A stretch of 64,000 bases of DNA from Phaseolus vulgaris (Eukaryota > Streptophyta > Magnoliopsida > Fabales > Fabaceae). Below, piece after piece: positions 27,171-38,883 of the stretch. Position 1 is the stretch's first letter. Each line of letters begins with the position of its first letter. Location: the NCBI RefSeq assembly GCF_000499845.2, contig NC_023755.2:34705253-34769252 (forward strand). Reading direction: 5' to 3'. Made by a program: the position numbers and the translations under genes. Below the pieces are notes generated by a model. That model was not told the DNA's origin and searched no databases. It worked only from the letters and a program-made list of their open reading frames with translations.

Positions 27171-29009
27171 GTGTGAGCTATAATTTCGCTCCGATTTGCA
27201 TGCTCTGTGCTACGTTCTTTTTCCTGCTTATTATTTTCATTTTTTTTAATTCCTCTGCAATTAATACATTCATATATAATTCCTTACAGTATTTTTAATT
27301 TATTTAATGCATATTTATTTTAATAATGTCTTCTATAAATAAGAATATTTTGAGGTTTTATTTAAAAATTTAAGTTTAGATAATTATTTAATTAAAAAGA
27401 AAAATGTAACATATTACATAATTAACTTGAAAATATGAGGAATGTAAAGGAACAAAGAGTGTAGGAGAAGGCTGGGAGAAAAAGGTGATGGCTTCACATT
27501 TTCCTTGAATTGGGTGTGTTTGTCTTGTATATAAAAGACTCCTATGTATTTTTTTTTTTATATCCAAAAATTTCAATAATTAAAATTAAGCCTTTATGGA
27601 AATATTTTCTCCTTTTTCAGTTCATTAATAGATATGGGTTTTTAATGATCATATTATTATGAAAAATAAATAAATTAGCTTTCCTAATCTTGCGTAAATA
27701 TCACGTTTTATACCCTTTCAAATTGTAATTAAAACTCACACTTCCAATCATAATTATCTACCTGCATTTTAAATAATTAGTTTTTTCATTAGAAAATATA
27801 AATCATATTTGTGTTAGTTGTCTCACTTTTGACTTTTATTTATAATAATATTTTGGATTATTTCAATAATTAATGCTTTTTCATTATATGTAATACATTT
27901 TGACTGTATTAATAATTCATAAAAAAAATTACATCTCTTTGTAATTATATTCAATAGTTTAAATATATTATGAGAATGTGTGTAAAAATTCAAGTCAGGT
28001 AAGTTCTAGTTTATTATATGGAAATGTGAAAATAAAGGTTGGATTGATTTTATTCAAGTTTTATATATTTCTGAATTGTAAATTAAATTGAATCAACTCA
28101 AAGTCATTAGTCAAGCTGGCATGAATGGAGCACACTTGACTCAGTTTTTTTAAAATAATAAATATTTGGAAAAAAAACTACAATTATCTACAGGAAAATA
28201 CCTAAATCAATAATTAGTCCTCAAAATCTTTGAAATTTAGTCACAAATAATTTATATACCTAAAATAATAGTAAAATTGTGGGTCACTACCCTCCTCCAT
28301 CAGAAGCTTCTCAATTAGTTATTCTAAAAAAATATATACAATGTCAATTAATAACTGATTACCATATCTTGAAATTTTTAATTGTTCTAGTTATTTTAAA
28401 GTCATATTGAGATGTTATTTAATTGGATGAAAATATATCAGAATAAAAAAATTTAGATATTAAGTATGAAAACCATTAAATGACATTAATATTGATCAAT
28501 AATCATTATTTGATAAAAAAATTATAAAAACTATATAAAAATTTGATTATTGACTAAATTTAATTAACATATATTATATGTATAAGGATAAAATTAATAA
28601 GTTTTGACTGTAGTATTGTATGAAAAAAATAAAAATTATCTAAACTTTGATATGCATAATTATTGAACTATCAAAATATAATGGTTGAATGAATAAAATA
28701 TAAGTTATATCAAGAATTAATTTAGAATAATCTAATCCCTCTTTAAATATTTGTGAGTAGAAGTGTTTCATATATGTTATGAATATGTATCATTAATATT
28801 ACAATTAATTCCTTTAAATCATAAAATATAATTAAGTTTGAATATTTGAAACTATTTTTAAATTTATAAAAGGTAAAAGACACTGAATGAAAATTCTATG
28901 ATTTTATGTGATAAAAATATTATTATAACATAATAAAATGTTTTAAAAAAATTGGTTTTACTTTTTAAAATATTTTTATAGAATTTAAATGTAAATATTA
29001 TATTATTTA
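27171..29009. other. AT-rich intergenic sequence
   Basis: No gene, RNA gene or mobile-element end could be supported. Confidence 0.45.
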
Positions 29010-29444
29010 CATTATAAGAAATTTCCTAAACAACAGCCAAAATTATAGAAAAAAATAATTAATTACTATATTAACTAAATTAAATATTATTTTAGATATA
29101 AAAAATTATATATATCTAAACTGATTTCTATTATTAATAAAAATTTATAAAATAATTTTCAAATTAGTATCTAAATTAACTACCACGTGTTAACTACTAA
29201 TATTTTAGATTCTAATTTGATCTGAATTAGTCTTTTAGTGACTAATTTAAAATCTAAAATATTAGTAGATAACATTTTGTAGCTAATGGTTAAATATCAA
29301 TTTAAAAATTATTTTATAAATTTTTATTAATAATAAAAAATATTTTAAATATTAATATTTTTTAATACTAAAAATAATTTTAATTTAGTCAAATAGTAAC
29401 TAATTATTTTAGTATCTAAAATAAATTTGATATTTTTTGTAATG
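29010..29444. mobile_element. Diverged foldback element of the CACTA-ended MITE type
   Basis: Ends CATTATAAGAAA and TTTTTTGTAATG are imperfect inverted partners, and the interior is a long inverted repeat centred near 29225 (ATATTTTAGATTC against its complement). Sequence motifs such as AATAATTAATTACTATA resemble the copies at 7716, 20969 and 22510. Flanking bases TTA and GTA do not match exactly, so this is an older copy. Confidence 0.5.
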
Positions 29445-30342
29445 GTAGATAATTATTTCAGAATTCATTATTCATTTTTCAACATTTAATCTTATATTTA
29501 ATGCACTTTTATTAAACATTTTTATTATTTATTAAAAAAATTATTTTGAAACCAATATTATTGCTATTATTTATTACTAATCATTATTTAAAAATAAAAA
29601 AAATTAATGTTATTATACATCATTAATTTGTGTCGGTTCACCTCACGTTGTAATCTTCTCTTTTTTATTTTATTTTTTTGTGAGTTGGCTAACTCACATT
29701 ATTGTTTTATTTTGAAGTCGGTGTAACTCCTCCTAACTAGTTATTTTAACACTATTTGCTATTTGTATCCTTGTAGAGCAGATGTAAATTGGTGTTGCTT
29801 TTAGAATTTTAATATTTATGTTATGGTTTAGGGTTACATAATTGACGATTAAACGTAAATTTTAGAATTTAAAATTTAGGGTTTATTGTAATATAACACT
29901 TTTTATATACATATGAGTATTATCATAATTTTTAAAATAAAATATAAAAGAATTCCCACATTATCTTGATTTATTTATAAATTATTTTATGACACTTAAT
30001 ATTAGAATAAGTTGTAAAAATATATTTGATCTACAATTTTAAAATAAGTCAACATACAAGTCATATAATTTTCTCACATCTAAAAACGAAATATCAAAAA
30101 AGTGCATTTTATTTTTCTTCTTTAATTTATATTTTTACTCAAGTTTTTTTTATCAGTGGGAAATAAAAACAAAAAAAACAGCATAACCTAAAATCTTCAG
30201 AACATCAGCTCTGTCCATGATGTTGAACTTGGTAGGTACAAGTAACCATGGAAGATGTCGAAGAAGAACACTGTCTATTTAAAAACGAATAAGTATAGTT
30301 TTTTTTTTTAATGATCAGACAGCAAAATTAAGTAGAAGTCTT
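29445..30342. other. Non-coding stretch
   Basis: Mostly AT-rich. On the - strand, about 30295-30180 has a short open frame reading ILRLLHLPW-like residues only if frame is chosen freely; I do not consider it supported. Confidence 0.35.
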
Positions 30343-30615
30343 TGTTGAACATAATGTAATTTCTCTTTATTTTATAAAACTTTGTGTTATTGAATTCAGA
30401 ATGCAAGTTAGGTTATATAGCCGTACAGACCCAAAACAGAAATAAAAAAATATCATACTTGCACTCAGTAATTCATGTACTGAATAATGGGTGGCTTCCT
30501 AACAACTATATTCTTAAATATTAGGTCAGTAATTGACCATTTATTTGAAACAGAAAAATAACTCTACTTAATTAAATAAATTCAAAAATAACAATTGAAA
30601 TTCTAAGTGCTAACA
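30343..30615 (-). repeat. 3' LTR of copia element A
   Basis: 273 bp, TGTTAG...TTCAACA on the - strand. It matches 33470-33717 over most of its length, with a small extra segment (GGTTATATAGCCGTACAG) absent from the other LTR. Confidence 0.85.
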
Positions 30616-30629
30616 TTCCCTCCCTTAAA

Positions 30630-31415
30630 CTAGATGCAATAGCATTTAGTTTAATTCTGATGCTTCAATTATGCCCAACATATTGGGAAACTTTAAGAAT
30701 TGCTCCAACTTGAGGGGCTTGGTCATGATATCAGCAACATGATTTTGTGAACTGCAGTAACTTAACTTGACAACTTCATACCAAAACGTGCTAGCACTTC
30801 ATGAGCATATTTCCTTTGACATACAAAAATTCCATTTGAACTCTGCATAATTTCAACTCCAAGAAAATATCTCATTCTTCCTCCCTCCTTTGATTTTGTA
30901 AACAATGTATGTTCACAAAGACATATGTCAAAGCCATTACCAACAAAGTAAGCCTCTCTCTTGTTGTACCAAGTTCTAGGTACTAATTTAAGGCCATATA
31001 ACGCCTTCTTTAATTTGTATACTTTGTCTTCTTCTTCCTTTTTCACAAAACCAGTGGGCTGTTGCACATAAATGTCCTCTTTAAGTTCACCGTGAAGAAA
31101 GACACTCTTCACATCTAAGAGAAAAATAGTATCAAGCCTAACAACCGGAGCAAATACTTCTGTGTAATCTAGTCCATATTGTTGCGCATACCCTTTTGCC
31201 ACTAGCCTTGCTTTGAACTTGTCTATCTCTTCATTCTCTTTAAATTTGGTTTTAAAGATCCATTTTACCCCAATTGCCTTCATTCCTTTTGGAAAATCTA
31301 TAAGCTCCCAAGTATGATTTTTCTCTATGGATTCCATCTCTTTCATCATTGCATCTCTCCATTTATGGCTTTTGATAGCTTCCTCGAATGAAATTGGATC
31401 ATCTCCGGTGACCAT
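30630..31415 (-). pseudogene. RT and terminal RNase H fragments of copia element A
   Basis: Reads on the - strand from the RT N-terminus ([42 protein letters not shown]) into [19 protein letters not shown] and [16 protein letters not shown]. It then jumps from [11 protein letters not shown] directly to [10 protein letters not shown], skipping the YVDD active site. After a further gap the extreme C-terminus follows near 30755-30640 (HVADIMTKPLKLEQFLKF). The residues flanking each gap are in frame or nearly so, so these are deletions and not random decay. It cannot encode a working polymerase. Confidence 0.85.
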
Positions 31416-31618
31416 TTAAGCCTAACTCAACCCCATAAAACCAGCTCATAGGGTTGAGGTTTGCACCCACTTATATACAATGAAAGGCTCTAATCTCTAG
31501 TCGATGTGGGATCTCCAACACACCCCCCTCACGCTGAGACTGCCAACTCGTGCGCGGGTGGCATGATAGGCCTAACACAAACACTCGCTAGGATAGGCTT
31601 GAAATGGCTCTGATACCA
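31412..31618 (-). mobile_element. TRIM-like terminal-repeat fragment inserted in copia element A
   Basis: On the - strand it starts with TGGTATCAGAGCC (31618-31606), a primer-site-like motif, then about 85 bases of internal sequence, then TGTTGGAGATCCCACATCG from 31520, the start of a short LTR-like sequence that ends near 31412 with a TATATAAGTGGG core. The order primer site, interior, LTR is that of the 3' half of a terminal-repeat retrotransposon in miniature; a 5' LTR is absent. It encodes nothing and breaks the pol frame of its host. Confidence 0.55.
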
Positions 31619-32540
31619 GCATCTTCTGATAGACCTTCTCCTTTTTCATAATCAATCATCCAGACCGGCTCTCTCCTATTCCTTCTAACCCTCCCTTCAA
31701 CTGGAGTCTCATAATTGTTAGGAGGAGCATTGGTGCCTATGTAGTTGTCTATAACATCCTCTTCATTTTGTTCCTCAATTTCTTGATCATCATTATGATC
31801 CAAAACATTCTCCTCACTCTGTTCTTCAGTGTCACTCATATATTCCTCATCTCCTCCCCAATCAAGAATGCCATGTTGGTATTCCTCATTATGTTCCCAA
31901 TTCCATCCCTTTTGTTCTTCAAATATCACATCCTTACTTATCAGTACTTTCTTGTTGACTGGATCAAACAAATGATATGCTTTGGATTCATCACTTACCC
32001 CCAGAAGAACACATTGCCTGCTTTTATCATCCAATTTCTTGGATGAAAGCGTTCTCAAACCATTGTAAGTTAAATGACCATTCTTGGATGAAAGGCTTGA
32101 CTTTGTTGATATCGTGGTGGTTGTCAGCACAAACATCCGATTCTCCTTCATCTTAATCTCCATAATCTGTCCTCTTTCAGGATGATAGACTTCACACTTC
32201 CCTTCCTTAATCAATATAGTTAAGCCTTTCTCTTGAAGTTGTCCTACACTTAAGAGATTATTCTTAAGTTCAGGAACATAATACACATGTGAAATGACAT
32301 ATACGACTCCATTAATATTTAATTCAACACTTCCTTTTCCCATCACATCTATCTGAGCATCATTGCCAAGCTTTACCGTATTGCGAACCACTCCTTGTTA
32401 CCACTCATGTGATTAGTGCATCCGGAGTCAAGAAACCATTCATCTTCCTTTTGTTGCTTAACATCAACGTGAGCCATTAGCAAAAGTTCATCCTCTTGTT
32501 CCACTGTATCTTCCACTTCAGCATAATTTATTTTCTTTTC
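31588..32540 (-). pseudogene. Protease and integrase-end fragments of copia element A
   Basis: The protease active-site motif LDSGCTNHMSG lies at about 32435-32400 in one frame. The frame then changes, and VYYVPELKNNLLSVGQL and the GAG-pre-integrase start (GHLTYNGLRTL) follow at 32391-32050. Directly after comes LDDKSRQCVLLG, which belongs beyond the integrase core, so the D,D-35-E catalytic region is deleted. The acidic linker SDTEEQSEENV and RRNRREPVWMIDY precede the TRIM-like insertion. Confidence 0.8.
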
Positions 32541-33325
32541 CTAGGTAGGACATTCGTATTGAAAATGTCCAAGTTTGTGACATTTGAAGCATTTAATCTC
32601 AGCTTTGTTAAATGATTGTCTCCCTCTTCCTCTACCCCGGAAAGAACCTCTACCTCCTCCTTTGTCTTGTCCTCCCTTATCGTCATTTGTAATTTGCAGT
32701 ACTTGTTCTTCTTCTCCTTGATATGTCATTCTTTGCTCGTGAACAAAAAGACTGCTCTGCAATTCGTCAATGGTCATAGTGTCCAAGTTGTTGGATTCTT
32801 CAATTGAACACACAACATAATTAAATTTAGGAATCATTGATCGCAAGATTTTTGCAGTAATGATATTCTCAAGCATGCTTTCACCACACGCCTTCATGTT
32901 TTTAGCAATTTTCAAAGTACGCGCAAAATATGAGTTAACTGTCTCTCCGTCCTTCATCTGCAACATTTCAAAATCTCTTCGCAGGGCTTGTAATTGTGCT
33001 CTCTTCACTCGAGTAGAACCTTGAAATTTTTGCTTCATAGAATCCCATATGTGTTTGGATGTATCATCATTGAGGATAGTATCTAAGATTTCTCAATCAA
33101 TGGCTTGATAAAGATAGTTCTTTATCTTCAGATCTTTCAATCGTTGTTCTTCCATGAGTTTGAGTTCCGCTTCTGATGCAGTAGCTTTATTTTCTACTCC
33201 TGAAATCCCATGTTCCACCAACTGCCAATAGAACGTAGAAAATTTTCCATTAATTTTGCCCAATGATCATAATGCCCATCAAACTTGGGAATTGCAGGTT
33301 GCACGTATTTGCTGGAATCTGCCAT
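32541..33325 (-). pseudogene. Gag relic of copia element A
   Basis: Begins ATG at 33325 (MADSSKYVQPAIPKFDGHYD), shifts frame after about 34 residues, has an in-frame TGA near 33098, and resumes MKQKFQGSTRVKRAQLQAL at 33038. It ends in a zinc knuckle CFKCHKLGHFQYEC (C-x2-C-x4-H-x4-C) and a stop at 32541. Family: UBN2-type copia gag, a nucleocapsid precursor. Confidence 0.85.
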
Positions 33326-33469
33326 TTTCGGTCTTTCTTTCTTCTTGGAATAATACTGATGTTGGCACACACTTACAACTGTTTCTCTCACACTCACACT
33401 CACACTCACAACTATTTCTCTTACTCAAATTCTGGATCAGGCCCATTATAAAGGAGCTCTGATACCAAT

Positions 33470-33717
33470 TGTTGAACACAATTAATGTAAGTTCTCTTTA
33501 TTTTATAAAACTTTGTGTTATTGAATTCAGAATGCAAGTTACCCAAAACAGAAATAAGAATTATCATACTTGCACCCACTAATTCATGTATTGAATAATG
33601 GATGGTTTCCTAACAACTATATTCCTAAAAATTAGGCCAGTAATTGACCACTTATTTGAAACAGAAAAACAACTCTACTTAATTAAATAAATTAAAAAAT
33701 AACAATTGAAATTCTAA
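33470..33717 (-). repeat. 5' LTR of copia element A
   Basis: 248 bp matching 30343-30615, adjacent to the primer-binding site. Its outermost bases (GTGCTAACA in the partner) are replaced by unrelated sequence. Confidence 0.8.
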
Positions 33718-34928
33718 CCGATTAATACACTTTAAATAGGGCACTAGATACAATAACATTTGGAAAACATGCAGAGCTTTCGGATGACGTTTATTAAAAA
33801 AAAAAATTTAACTGCTACATTAAACTTTTTGGATAAAGTGTTACCTTTTTTAAAATTACATCAATATAGATATTACTCACTTAAAAAAGTGTTATACGGT
33901 TTCTTTGTTTATATGACTATTTTATTTCTTATACAGATAGCACTTTATCTCAAAACACTATTGAGTTGCTTTGTTTAAATTTATGTTCACAATTGTTTCC
34001 TCTCACTTCGCTTATCTTTGTTTAGACAGCATTAAACCATTATTTTTTTCACTTTGAATTCTTCTTCATTCTTTACTTACTCATTTAAGATTAAATACAT
34101 TTTTTTTGTTACATTTTTTTTTTCAAATAAGAGAAGGTAGATGCAGAAAAAATCTTTGGATGAGAAGAAAAATAACAAACTTTAATTTTTCCTTATTTGA
34201 TTGGGTGCTCTCTCCTTTAAACTATTTACATTTCTTAAGTTTATATGGACTCTGGTGATGCAATTTCTCTTGTTTTCTTGAACAATTTGGTCATATATAA
34301 ATGTTGCTTAAGGTTTTGTTGTGATGAAGATATGGTATAAATAGGTGTTCGAGTGGTGCTCGCAAAGGTTGTACAATCCAGTGGAGACAGGTGCTATAGG
34401 ATGGAGGAAGATTTGGGGGAAGGGATAGTAATAGGTGAAAGAATAATGTTGTAGGGATAGTTGACTGGAAGAAGTACTATGAGGACAATGGTTTAAGAGT
34501 GTGTTCTGATTAAATGAGAAAGCATACCTTACTCTTCAACAAAGCGCTCTATTTATAGTATTGATTTATGGGTCCTGACTTTGATGGATTGTATATCAAT
34601 TATTATTTAACATGCATCGTGGTCCCCCGTTTATCAGGGGCGTGTATCTTTCAGTTAATCTGTTTTAGCCGGTTTGTCGGAGATATTTCCGTGTATTTCG
34701 GGATGCACTTGTTGGGAAAAACGAGCAATTTTCCCACTAAAGCAAAACCCTAACAGAGCTACCCGACAAATAATATTGAATAAATAAAGCGGAATAATAA
34801 AAGAGATAAAGAGGAAAAACACACCCGAAAATTGTTAACGGAGTTCGGCCTGTTTAGCCTAATCTCCGAGCACAGCCAAATTTGCGCCTCCGGGCGCCAA
34901 CTTCAAATGTGCAAAATATTAACCAAGT
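33718..34928. other. Non-coding spacer between copia elements, with LTR-like sequence
   Basis: No gene is supported. At 34708 the sequence TGTTGGGAAAAACGAGC, followed by GGAGTTCGGCCTG and CTCCGAGCACAGCC (34840-34875), has the look of a copia LTR or leader cut off at about 34928. A TATA-like CTATTTATAG lies at 34550-34559. Confidence 0.35.
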
Positions 34929-36098
34929 CTAAACAATATTCAAACTTGGCCCTTGTAACCACCTTGCCTTGTAGCGAACATCTTCTTTATTAGAAAATTC
35001 TTCTTTCTTTGCAAATACCCATTTGCACCCAATTGCCTTCTTACCTTTTGGTAATTGTGCCAACTTCCACGTCTTGTTCTTCTTCAAAGACTGCATCTCC
35101 TCTTCCATCGCACCCGCCCAATTACCACTCTCTGAACTCAGAATGGCTTCTGGGTAAGTGGATGGAATGTCATCAACAACTGGAAGTGCATAGGCAACCA
35201 TATCCATGAAACGAGTAGGCTTCTGAATATCTCGTCTCTGTCTTCTAACTGCAATTGGCGCTGATTGTTGTTGAGATTCTTGGGTAGGAACCTCTTCCTT
35301 ATCTGACTCTTCTTCTGCCATAGGAGAGTCACTTGTGGTATTTCGTGTTGGGATCACCACTGTCGGCTCAAACTCCACCTGCTTCCGGGCACACTCCACC
35401 TGTTGCGGAGTACTATCAGCTCCTTCTGGATTTACCTTCTTTAACATGGCAGATTCATCAAAGGTAACATCCCTGCTGATAATCGTCTTCTTTGCCTCTA
35501 GACACCACAAACGGTATCCCTTCACTCCAGGACTAAAGCCCATGAAAAGAGCCTTCTTTGCCCGTGGATCCAACTTTGATTCAATCACATGATAATATGC
35601 AATAGAACCAAAAACATGCAAAGAATCATAATCAGTTGCAGGTTTTCCAGACCATACCTCTAACGGGGTTTTGCCATCTATAGCAGATGATGGCAAACGA
35701 TTGACGAGATGTTGAGTGTATGTCACAGCCTCAGCCCAAAACTCTCTGCCTAACTCAGCATTAGACAACATACAACGAACTTTCTCCACAAGTATCTTGT
35801 TCATACGCTCTGACACCCCATTCTGCTGTGGTGTTTTTCTAACAGTGAAGTGCCGAACTATGCCACAATCTTGACATACCTTCAGGAACGGATCACTTTT
35901 GTATTCTCCTCCATTGTCTGTTCGGAGAACCTTAATCTTCCTTCCTGTCTGGTTTTCAACTTCAGCTTTCCACTTAAGGAAAATTTCAAGCACATCATTT
36001 TTGTTCTTCATAGTAAACACCCAAACTCTCCTGGAAAAATCATCCACAAAAGTGACAAAATAATGCCTACCTCCGATTGACGGAGTCTTGGCAGGTCC
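34929..36098 (-). pseudogene. Integrase and RT-start relic of copia element B
   Basis: Reads MDDFSRRVWVFTMKNKNDV, LRTDNGGEYKSD and TPQQNGVSERMNKILVEK, which carry two Asp and the Glu of the integrase catalytic triad. Then come the LPSSAIDGKTPLEVW region, the linker and the RT start (AMEEEMQSLKKNKTWKLAQL, GCKWVFAKK). It shifts frame at YKARW and soon ends at the truncation point. A stop at 36099-36101 separates it from the upstream frame. Confidence 0.85.
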
Positions 36099-36760
36099 TC
36101 ACACATCTGAATGCACATAATCCAGAATACCCTTGGTATTGTGAATTGCAGTGCCAAACTTCACTCTTCGTTGCTTTCCCAGAACACAATGCTCACAAAA
36201 TTCAAGTTTGCAAGCCTTCGTACCTTTCAACAATCCTTGCTTGGTAAGAATTTGCAAGGATTTCTCTCCAGCATGTCCCAACCTCATATGCCACAACTTC
36301 GTTGCCTCAGCATCCTTCTTAGAGCTAGAAGTTGCTGCCGCTACTGTCCCCACCACTGTACTACCTTGATAGTAATACAAATTGTTCTTCATCACGCCTT
36401 TCAACATCACCAGTGCTCCTGAAGTTGCTTTAAGAATTCCATCTCGCATCGTCACAACTAGGCCTTTAGATTCTAAAGCCCCCAATGATATGAGATTCTT
36501 CTTCAACTTTGGCACGTACCGTACATCCCGCAAAATTCTGGTGGATCCATCATGATTCCGCAGCTTGATTGAACCTATCCCGACTGTCTTACATGGATTA
36601 TCATTACCCATGTAAACAACTCCGCCATCGAGTTCTTGAAATTCAAAGAACCAATCCCGAATGGGACACATATGATAAGTACAACCTGAATCCAATATCC
36701 ACTCATTTGGATACGATGATGCTGAAAGCGAGACAATTTAAGAGATATCTGATTCCACAT
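36099..36760 (-). pseudogene. Protease and GAG-pre-integrase relic of copia element B
   Basis: The aspartic protease motif WILDSGCTYHMCP is followed by VRYVPKLKKNLISLGAL and the zinc-binding WHMRLGHAGEKSLQIL...CEHCVLGKQ (HHCC) of the integrase N-terminus. A stop codon lies upstream of the protease motif near 36737 and another ends the frame at 36099. Confidence 0.85.
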
Positions 36761-36839
36761 CACTTTTGCATTTTGCAACATTTGCATCTTGCGGAACCTT
36801 CTCTTTCTTCTGCAATTTTGGACAGTCTTTCTTCCAGTG

Positions 36840-37619
36840 TCATTTCTCATGACAGAAAGCACACTCATCTTTGGCAACGGCTCGACCTTTAGATTTAGAC
36901 ATCCCTCTTCTCTCCTTTGTTTGGCTTTGCTGACGACCTCTTGCCACCAATGCTTCTTCTGATGTAGTTGATTTGGTTTTCATCTTATCCTGCTTTCTCA
37001 ATTCATGACTATATAAAGCAGAACAAACAGCATCTAACGACACATTCTCCTTCCCGTGAAGGAGCGTAGTCTCCAAATGTTCAAATTCATCAGGAAGAGA
37101 TGATAACAACATCAAAGCCAAATCCTCATCCTCAAACTTCACATCTAAATTCAACAGGTCTGCTACTAATTGATTAAACATAGTGATGTGTGCATTCATA
37201 GTAGTACCTTGTTGGTAGTCAAATCGGAACAACCTTTTCTTCATCAGGAGCTTGTTCTGACCACTCTTCTTCAAAAACTTGTCCTCCAATGCCTTCCACA
37301 GTTTGTGTGCAGAAGTCTCGTTTTTTACAGCGTACTTCTGCTCTCTGGACAGGCAGGATCGAATAGTTCCGCATGCCAACCGGTTGATGATGCTCCAATC
37401 TTTCTCCTCTACCTCTTTTGGTTTCTCTCCTTCAATAGCAATATCAAGACCCTGCTGAAAAAGAGAGTCCAAAACCTCTCCTTGCCACATGCCAAAATGT
37501 CCAGTGCCATCAAATATTTCCACCGCCAATTTCAAGGTGGACACCGGGAACCTCGACCATGATGAAGAGGAGCCTGACACTCTGGATACATCCTTGGCTT
37601 CTTCTTCTTGATTTGCCAT
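36840..37619 (-). pseudogene. Gag of copia element B, stopped inside the zinc knuckle
   Basis: 259 residues from MANQEEEAKDVSRV through the UBN2 region (KLWKALEDKFLKKSGQNKL). It ends at CAFCHEK, where a TGA at 36840-36842 replaces the residue before the HWKKDC half of the zinc knuckle; the frame continues afterwards in phase. A single stop therefore separates a nearly complete gag from pol. Confidence 0.85.
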
Positions 37620-37698
37620 TACAAACTCAAAATATAATATTCAATATTACAAATAATTTCAAACAACCCAAGGCGAACCTTCGGCTCTTGATACCACT

Positions 37699-37808
37699 TG
37701 TTGGGATATTTAACAGTGAAAGAGGGGATGTTAATATATAACCCTCAAACCTCCTTCCCAAACAATGAACCCACCGATGTGGGACTTGGGATTAAGCCAA
37801 AATCAACA
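37699..37808 (-). repeat. 5' LTR of copia element B (110 bp)
   Basis: TGTTGATTTTGGC...AATATCCCAACA on the - strand, TG...CA bounded, with CCCACATCGGTGGG and a TATATATTA core. It is followed directly by the primer-binding site. The partner LTR is lost. Confidence 0.65.
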
Positions 37809-38616
37809 GCACCTTGACTCATTCAACACTACTTGTAACTATTGTTACCTATCATATTTCTTGTTCTTTGATTCAGACAGTCACTGAGATAGAGACTGAT
37901 CTGTTCGATACTGACCGATACAATTTTTAATAGTATTGTGTGATTTGTATAACCAACTTGTCTTGGATAAACCTTGTTTTTAGGGGGAGAGTTTTGTGGT
38001 TTTCTAAAACCGCCCTTCTGTTTGCATGAGTATTTCAATGTATGTGGCAGTTAAGATGAAGGTTTATATAATAAAATTAATGTTTTTTATTGTTCTAGAT
38101 TGAAAGTATGAGTTTTTTTTTTTTAACTTTAACACTGATTGTTTTGTTTGTAAAGCAAGAAAAGTTGGTGTTGTGGTAGTAATGTTTTATCTGTATAAAA
38201 AGCTTGCAAATACAGTTGCGATGGTTTATTATGTCCAGGATGAATGATTTTCCTTATCATATGTGACCATTAAGATAAAATACAATTGATATCAAGATGA
38301 TTAGATTAAGTAGGATCTAAAATTTGTAGTATTTTTTTCTCATAAAGTAATATATATTGTTTAGCATGATATGTTTTTCACTTCACTTTTTGAATTTAAT
38401 TTCCAAGAGGTTAAAATGGTTAAACAGGCGCTTGTCCATTTTGTTGAATAATGTATATTATACTGTCCTTATAATATACGAATAAGTTTAAATACTATAT
38501 ATACATTGGTTAGTTGTAGATATTTTTAATATATTTTTTAATTTTGTATATCACATATATATCTTAGTTAAAATTCGTATAGTTAGCTATAAATAGTAAC
38601 TTAGTCAATTTTAACA

Positions 38617-38675
<59 letters not shown>

Positions 38676-38883
38676 AATCTTGATGCATCTTTGTTGGCGG
38701 GGAAGTTTTCACTTCTATTCTCCACCTTCTATTTGATTGGTATAAATTACTCAGAATGTTAAAAATGGAGTTAGGACCAATCAGCAACTCAGAAGTCCCC
38801 AATTCATGCCAATCCTACTTTTGCTTGGTTTAACATCTCTATTTCTCACTCAGAATCTGAAACCACAAGCCTAGTGACATTAA
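37809..38883. other. Non-coding, with a long (TA)n run
   Basis: No gene is supported. An uninterrupted run of about 50 bases of TA occupies 38620-38671. Confidence 0.5.
38620..38671. repeat. (TA)n microsatellite
   Basis: About 25 TA units without interruption. Confidence 0.95.

Larger units (their letters stand above)
30343..33717 (-). mobile_element. Internally deleted Ty1/copia retrotransposon A
   Basis: A 3.4-kb element on the - strand bounded by two closely similar LTRs (30343-30615 and 33470-33717). A primer site TGGTATCAGAGC (Met-initiator tRNA type) follows the 5' LTR after two bases, and a purine tract (AAGGGAGGGAA) precedes the 3' LTR. Gag, protease, partial integrase and partial RT are present in order. 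Large parts are cleanly missing: the integrase catalytic core, the central RT including YVDD, and most of RNase H. A TRIM-like fragment interrupts it at 31412-31618. The outer end of the 5' LTR lacks the last few bases and no target duplication is seen. Confidence 0.85.
34929..37808 (-). mobile_element. 3'-truncated Ty1/copia retrotransposon B
   Basis: On the - strand it starts with a short LTR (37808-37699), has a primer site TGGTATCAAGAGCC right after it, then gag, protease, integrase and the first part of RT. Sequence similarity stops abruptly at about 34929, so most of RT, all of RNase H and the 3' LTR are gone. Stops interrupt it in gag, before protease and in integrase. Confidence 0.85.

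Noticed and set aside
34708..34928. Start of another copia LTR (TGTTGGGAAAAACG)
   Set aside because: No partner LTR, primer site or target duplication found; it does not match the LTR of the adjacent element B.
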